Part shown: piece after piece, positions 62,372-64,000 of the stretch
Numbering within the stretch: position 1 is the first letter of the stretch
Layout of the letters: the number at the start of each line of letters is the position of its first letter
Assembly: GCF_022879595.1 (NCBI RefSeq)
Contig: NZ_CP084265.1
Coordinates: 2,418,001 to 2,482,000, forward strand
Direction: 5' to 3'
Source: Caballeronia sp. Lep1P3
GTDB taxonomy: Bacteria; Pseudomonadota; Gammaproteobacteria; Burkholderiales; Burkholderiaceae
Length of the DNA stretch: 64,000 nucleotides
The notes under the pieces: model-generated
The model's database searches: none
The model's input: the letters and a program-made list of their open reading frames with translations, nothing else
Told to the model about the DNA's origin: nothing
Translations under genes and position numbers: made by a program

Positions 62372-62399
62372 AAGCCACGGAAATACCGTGGCTTTTTGT
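62372..62399 (+). terminator. Rho-independent terminator before the aminotransferase gene
   Basis: AAGCCACGG (62372-62380) pairs with CCGTGGCTT (62386-62394) around an AAATA loop; TTTTGTTTTTTG follows. It probably ends the reductase transcript and separates it from the aminotransferase gene. Confidence 0.75.
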
Positions 62400-62449
62400 T
62401 TTTTGCGCGTCGTTTTTTCACCTGAGTCATCGTCCCGGAGCCCGCTGTC

Positions 62450-63634
62450 ATGAATTTCAATGAGTACCCCGTCGATTCGCTGATGTACATCACGAACCGC
62501 CCCGAGATCGTGTTCACGCACGGCAAGGGTTCCTGGCTCCACGACAACACGGGCAAGCGCTATCTCGACTTCATTCAGGGCTGGGCGGTCAACTCGCTCG
62601 GCCATTGCAACGACGGCATGATCGAGGCGCTGGACAAGCAGGCGCGCACGCTCATCAATCCGTCGCCGGCCTTTTACAACGAGCCGATGGCGAAGCTCGC
62701 GGGTCTTCTCACGAAGCACAGCTGCTTCGACAAGGTCTTCTTCGCCAACAGCGGCGCGGAGGCGAATGAAGGCGCGATCAAGCTCGCGCGCAAGTGGGGC
62801 CGCAAGTTCCGCAACGGCGCATACGAGATCATCACCTTCGATCACAGCTTCCACGGCCGCACGCTCGCGACCATGTCCGCGAGCGGCAAGGCTGGCTGGG
62901 ACACCATTTACGCGCCGCAGGTGCCGGGCTTTCCGAAGGCGGACCTGAACGATATCGCGTCGGTCGAGAAGCTCATCAACGAGAAGACGGTCGCCGTGAT
63001 GCTGGAGCCGATTCAGGGCGAAGGCGGCGTGATTCCCGCGACGCGCGAGTTCATGCAGCAACTGCGCGCGCTCACGAAGCGGCACAACCTGCTTCTGATC
63101 GTCGATGAAGTGCAGAGCGGCTGCGGCCGCGCGGGAACGCTCTTCGCGTATGAACTGTCGGGCGTGGACCCGGACATCATGACGCTCGGCAAGGGCATCG
63201 GCGGTGGCGTGCCGCTCGCGGCGTTGCTGTCGACGGCCGATGTCGCGTGCTTCGAAGCGGGCGATCAGGGCGGCACGTACAACGGCAATCCGCTGATGAC
63301 GGCGGTCGGCTATTCGGTGATTTCGCAACTGACCGCGCCGGGCTTCCTCGAGGGCGTGCGCGAGAGCGGCGAATATCTGCGCTCGGAATTGCTGAAGCTG
63401 TCGGACGAGCGCGGCTTCAACGGCGAGCGTGGCGAGGGCCTTCTGCGCGCGTTGCTGCTCGATAGCGACAAGGGACCGCAGATCGTCGAGAAGGCGCGTC
63501 TCATGCAGCCCGACGGGCTGTTGTTGAACGCGGCGCGTCCTAACCTGCTGCGCTTCATGCCGGCGTTGAACGTGACCAAGGACGAAATCGATCTGATGCT
63601 TTCGATGCTGCGATCGGTGCTCGATTCGCTGTGA
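62450..63634 (+). CDS. argD: Acetylornithine transaminase-like PLP enzyme
   Basis: The 394-residue protein has the class-III aminotransferase layout: [30 protein letters not shown]219 in [10 protein letters not shown], and the PLP lysine K248 in [14 protein letters not shown]. The length and the TLGKGIGGG string fit acetylornithine/succinyldiaminopimelate aminotransferase (ArgD), which makes N-acetyl-ornithine in the arginine pathway. Related ornithine or beta-alanine aminotransferases cannot be excluded. ATG 62450 has a weak site; no other arg genes are nearby. Confidence 0.8.
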   Translation: MNFNEYPVDSLMYITNRPEIVFTHGKGSWLHDNTGKRYLDFIQGWAVNSLGHCNDGMIEALDKQARTLINPSPAFYNEPMAKLAGLLTKHSCFDKVFFANSGAEANEGAIKLARKWGRKFRNGAYEIITFDHSFHGRTLATMSASGKAGWDTIYAPQVPGFPKADLNDIASVEKLINEKTVAVMLEPIQGEGGVIPATREFMQQLRALTKRHNLLLIVDEVQSGCGRAGTLFAYELSGVDPDIMTLGKGIGGGVPLAALLSTADVACFEAGDQGGTYNGNPLMTAVGYSVISQLTAPGFLEGVRESGEYLRSELLKLSDERGFNGERGEGLLRALLLDSDKGPQIVEKARLMQPDGLLLNAARPNLLRFMPALNVTKDEIDLMLSMLRSVLDSL

Positions 63635-63718
63635 TTTTCCGCGCGTGCGATGCGGCTATCGTGGTGCTGTGATTTGCCGTATTTTGTTTTGTTCGTTTTT
63701 TCGTGGCGGTCGATTGGG

Positions 63719-63910
63719 CTGCCCCTTCTCGGGGCGGCAGTCACTTTTCTTATTATCGTGTCGGTCTATTAGCTCGCCCCTCCCCGGGGCGGCAGTCACC
63801 TTTCTTATTCTCGTGTCGGTCTATGCGGCTGCCCCTTCTCGGGGCGGCAGTCACTTTTCTTATTCTCGTGTCGGTCTATTAGCTCGCCCCTGTGCGGGGC
63901 GGCAGTTACT
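63719..63910 (+). repeat. 55-bp tandem hairpin repeat
   Basis: The string GGGGCGGCAG recurs at 63731, 63786, 63841 and 63896, exactly 55 bases apart, giving three full units and a partial fourth. Each unit carries a stem (GCTGCCCC or GCTCGCCCC with GGGGCGGC) and ends TTCTTATT(A/C)TCGTGTCGGTCTAT. The stem and T-rich run look like terminators in series. Such intergenic families are known in related genomes; copy number could vary. Confidence 0.85.
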
Positions 63911-64000
63911 TAAACCGACACGAAATCTAAGCAAGCCCACCCGGAAAGGGAGACAAAAACAAACCCTCACTCCCCAAGATAAGCCGCCCGAACCTTAGGA

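Noticed and set aside
63719..63910. 55-bp repeat as a CRISPR array
   Set aside because: Repeats are back to back with no unique spacers and each contains a terminator-like stem; no cas genes nearby.

Overview
The window looks like a chromosome segment of a GC-rich Burkholderiales bacterium, probably the Caballeronia/Paraburkholderia group. Signs of this are an H-NS-type protein with the YRDPKTGATWSG DNA-binding motif, a lysine/alanine-rich HU, the style of the arginine-pathway aminotransferase, and consistently GC-ending codons. No database search was possible, so the placement is inferred.

Bases 1 to about 55,997 are the right-hand part of a large integrated genomic island whose left end lies outside the window. 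The right end is clear: a tyrosine recombinase gene (54,173-55,657, minus strand) lies next to a 66-base 3' fragment of a tRNA-Leu(CAA) gene (55,932-55,997) that still carries the host tRNA terminator. From about 56 kb to the end is ordinary chromosome: a repeat-rich zinc-ribbon/TPR-like protein, an RsuA-type pseudouridine synthase, a small membrane protein, a Rossmann-fold sugar-nucleotide-epimerase-like protein, a 2Fe-2S flavin reductase, an ArgD-type aminotransferase and a 55-bp tandem hairpin repeat.

Island layout. (1) 0.2-10.6 kb, defence: uncharacterised genes, a short ImmA/IrrE-like C-terminal fragment, a TIR-domain protein, an HTH protein, and a complete, tightly coupled four-gene operon that matches the known anti-phage system QatABCD (KAP ATPase, unknown QatB, QueC-like PP-loop enzyme, TatD-like nuclease). 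(2) 11.3-12 kb: an H-NS family protein with two DNA-binding domains. (3) 12.4-20.2 kb, metalloid and sulfur stress: a PF07399-like antiporter, arsA, arsD, a Met-rich secreted protein, an AhpD-like protein, and a BigR/Blh/YeeE sulfide-persulfide module. (4) 20.3-29.9 kb: a two-component system beside a tripartite RND efflux operon, then an MFS transporter coupled to a PAP2 phosphatase. (5) 30-33.8 kb: envelope proteins, a VIT-family metal transporter, and a dmeF-dmeR cobalt/nickel efflux pair with G-tract operators. (6) 34-43 kb: mixed cargo including an IS630-type transposase, a frameshifted SET-domain gene, a SWIM protein, an HU, an RMD1/DUF155 protein and MgtC. (7) 43-54 kb, a scarred mobile zone: excisionase-like HTH genes and a decayed duplicate of them, an IS3-family element apparently splitting a gene, an IS21 istA fragment fused to a TrfA-like replication gene, palindromes and iteron-like repeats (a probable plasmid relic), then small DNA-binding proteins and the integrase.

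The clearest biological system is QatABCD, which is already described. Less explained are arsDA paired with a non-ArsB carrier under twin TTGAC-N4-GTCAA dyads, the double-headed H-NS, the stand-alone TIR protein with an unknown C-terminal domain, and the plasmid-relic repeats near 50-52.5 kb.
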